A DNA stretch of 38,156 nucleotides from JBBRTJ01 sp038244535 (GTDB lineage: Bacteria; Actinomycetota; Acidimicrobiia; Acidimicrobiales; Ilumatobacteraceae), in assembly GCA_038244535.1 (NCBI GenBank), contig JBBRTJ010000023.1, positions 1-38,156 on the forward strand, written 5' to 3'. Shown in pieces: positions 37,124-38,156 of the stretch (position 1 is the stretch's first letter; each line of letters opens with the position of its first letter). A program made the position numbers and the translations under genes. The notes below the pieces were generated by a model that was not told the DNA's origin, did not search any database, and was given only the letters and a program-made list of their open reading frames with translations.

Positions 37124-38156
37124 GGCGACTGGCGGGCGATGTTCAACAAGATGCCGGCCGCCGCCAGCATGACCAGCAGCGACGAGCCCCCGAACGACAC
37201 GAACGGGAGCGTGAGACCGGTCAGCGGCATGATGCCCACCACGCCGCCGATGTTGATGATGGCCTGCACCGAGACCCATGCCGTGATGCCGCCGGCGAGC
37301 AACATGCCGTATCGATCGGGTGCCCTCAGCGCGACCTGCACGCCGATCACGGCGAACATGAAGAAGAGCAAGCACACGAAGAGCGCGCCGAGCAACCCGA
37401 GCTCCTCGCCGATGATGGCGAAGATGAAGTCCGTGTGCGCCTCGGGCAAGTAGCCCCACTTGGCCTTGCTGGCGCCCAACCCGGCACCCGTGACCCCGCC
37501 CGAGGCGATGCCGATCAACGACTGCCAGACCTGCCAGCCCTCTGACTCCTTGTACTTCGCGAGGTCGGTGAACGCCAGCCACCGATCACGGCGGTGGGTC
37601 AGCACGAAGCCGGCACCGATGGCGGCAACGCTGGCCGTGATGGCGCCGAAGGGGATCAACGGCGTGCCCGCGATGAACGCCATGCTGAGCACGATGGAGG
37701 CCACCACGATGAGTCCGCCGAGGTCGGGCTGGAGGAGCGTGAGCACGGAGGCGGCGGCCAGCACCGACAGAAGCGGGAAGAACGTCGAGCGCACCTCAGC
37801 CATGCGATCGGCGCGACGGGCGAGCAGATCGGCGGCGTAGACGAGCAGCGCGAGCTTCAACAGTTCGACGGGTTGCACGCTGAACGGGCCGAGGGCGATC
37901 CAGGCCCGAGCCCCGTTCACCTTGACGCCGATCCCGGGCACGAGCACGGCAACCATCAAGGCGAACGCTCCGAACAGCGCAGGGGTCACGAGCCGGCGCC
38001 AGACGTGGTGATCGACCTTCATCCCGATCGTGAGGGCGACGAGCCCGAACACCGTCCACATCGCCTGCTTCTCGAAGTAGAGCCACGAGGAGCTACCAGC
38101 GTGCAGCGCCGTCACCGCGGAGGCCGACAGCACCATGACGAGGCCGAGGAGGGTCA
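37120..38156 (-). CDS. ftsW: Peptidoglycan glycosyltransferase FtsW (5' end outside window)
   Basis: A SEDS-family membrane polymerase that joins lipid II into glycan at the septum. The gene runs off the right edge of the window, so its N-terminus is missing; at least 345 residues are present. The first visible part, LLGLVMVLSASAV, belongs to the first membrane span, so only a short piece is lost. Further signatures are NGARAWIALGPFSVQPVELLKLALL, LTLLQPDLGGLIV, GLGASKAKWGYLPEAHTDFIFAIIGEELG and the closing LTGLTLPFVSFGGSSLL. Position next to murG favours FtsW over RodA. The internal ATG at 38136 is within the membrane span and is not the true start. Confidence 0.94.
   Translation of the reverse strand, partial: TLLGLVMVLSASAVTALHAGSSSWLYFEKQAMWTVFGLVALTIGMKVDHHVWRRLVTPALFGAFALMVAVLVPGIGVKVNGARAWIALGPFSVQPVELLKLALLVYAADLLARRADRMAEVRSTFFPLLSVLAAASVLTLLQPDLGGLIVVASIVLSMAFIAGTPLIPFGAITASVAAIGAGFVLTHRRDRWLAFTDLAKYKESEGWQVWQSLIGIASGGVTGAGLGASKAKWGYLPEAHTDFIFAIIGEELGLLGALFVCLLFFMFAVIGVQVALRAPDRYGMLLAGGITAWVSVQAIINIGGVVGIMPLTGLTLPFVSFGGSSLLVMLAAAGILLNIARQSP

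Overview
The window is about 38 kb of GC-rich, gene-dense chromosome from an actinobacterium. The evidence is a Bpa/PafE-type proteasome activator, menaquinone genes, a division cluster with FtsZ, SepF and DivIVA/Wag31 but no FtsA in the sequenced part, an ileS gene behind a T-box leader, and many GTG starts with apparently leaderless promoters. A deep-branching class such as Acidimicrobiia is my guess; the sequence alone does not prove it. No tRNA, rRNA, insertion sequence, prophage or CRISPR array was seen.

Layout. Positions 1-155 hold a 70-bp tandem repeat with hairpins. Positions 190-3068 carry menaquinone genes: menA and menB on the minus strand with a 4-bp overlap, and menE divergent on the plus strand. 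Positions 3080-14270 are a mixed metabolic stretch: three short-chain dehydrogenases, a zinc-free medium-chain reductase, a membrane fatty-acid desaturase with a 20-bp perfect palindrome in its promoter, an amidohydrolase, a DUF255/thioredoxin-fold protein, two nitroreductase-family proteins, a DUF5995 protein and an unrecognised gene. Positions 14434-20879 hold dnaE (DNA polymerase III alpha), a vapBC toxin-antitoxin pair, bpa, an alkaline-phosphatase-superfamily phosphodiesterase and a divergent Rrf2 regulator, followed by a second medium-chain reductase (20896-21930).

From 21977 to the right edge everything is on the minus strand and forms the downstream half of a division and cell-wall (dcw) cluster. 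In transcription order it reads ftsW (cut by the window), murG, murC, murB, ftsQ, ftsZ, pgeF, yggS, sepF, yggT, divIVA, then T-box-ileS, a DUF167 gene, a TraR/DksA-like gene, lspA and an rluD-type pseudouridine synthase. Many neighbours overlap by ATGA or GTGA, so translation is probably coupled. The products act together. MurG, MurC and MurB make peptidoglycan precursors, FtsW polymerises glycan, and FtsQ, FtsZ, SepF, YggT and DivIVA build the septum and organise polar growth. PgeF removes mis-made precursors, and LspA processes lipoproteins.

The main items for a second look are: (1) a repeated promoter layout, TANNNT placed 6-8 nt before the start codon of at least eleven genes, implying leaderless transcripts; (2) the palindromic operator between the desaturase and the amidohydrolase; (3) a compact T-box with an AUC specifier ahead of an ileS whose HIGH motif reads HYCH; (4) a DksA-like protein that has lost all four zinc cysteines and gained a histone-H1-like tail; (5) a pgeF with no canonical start codon upstream of its conserved N-terminus; and (6) several young tandem duplications, two of them inside coding sequence. 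I found no clear multi-gene system of wholly unknown kind; the novelty is in regulation and in variant proteins.
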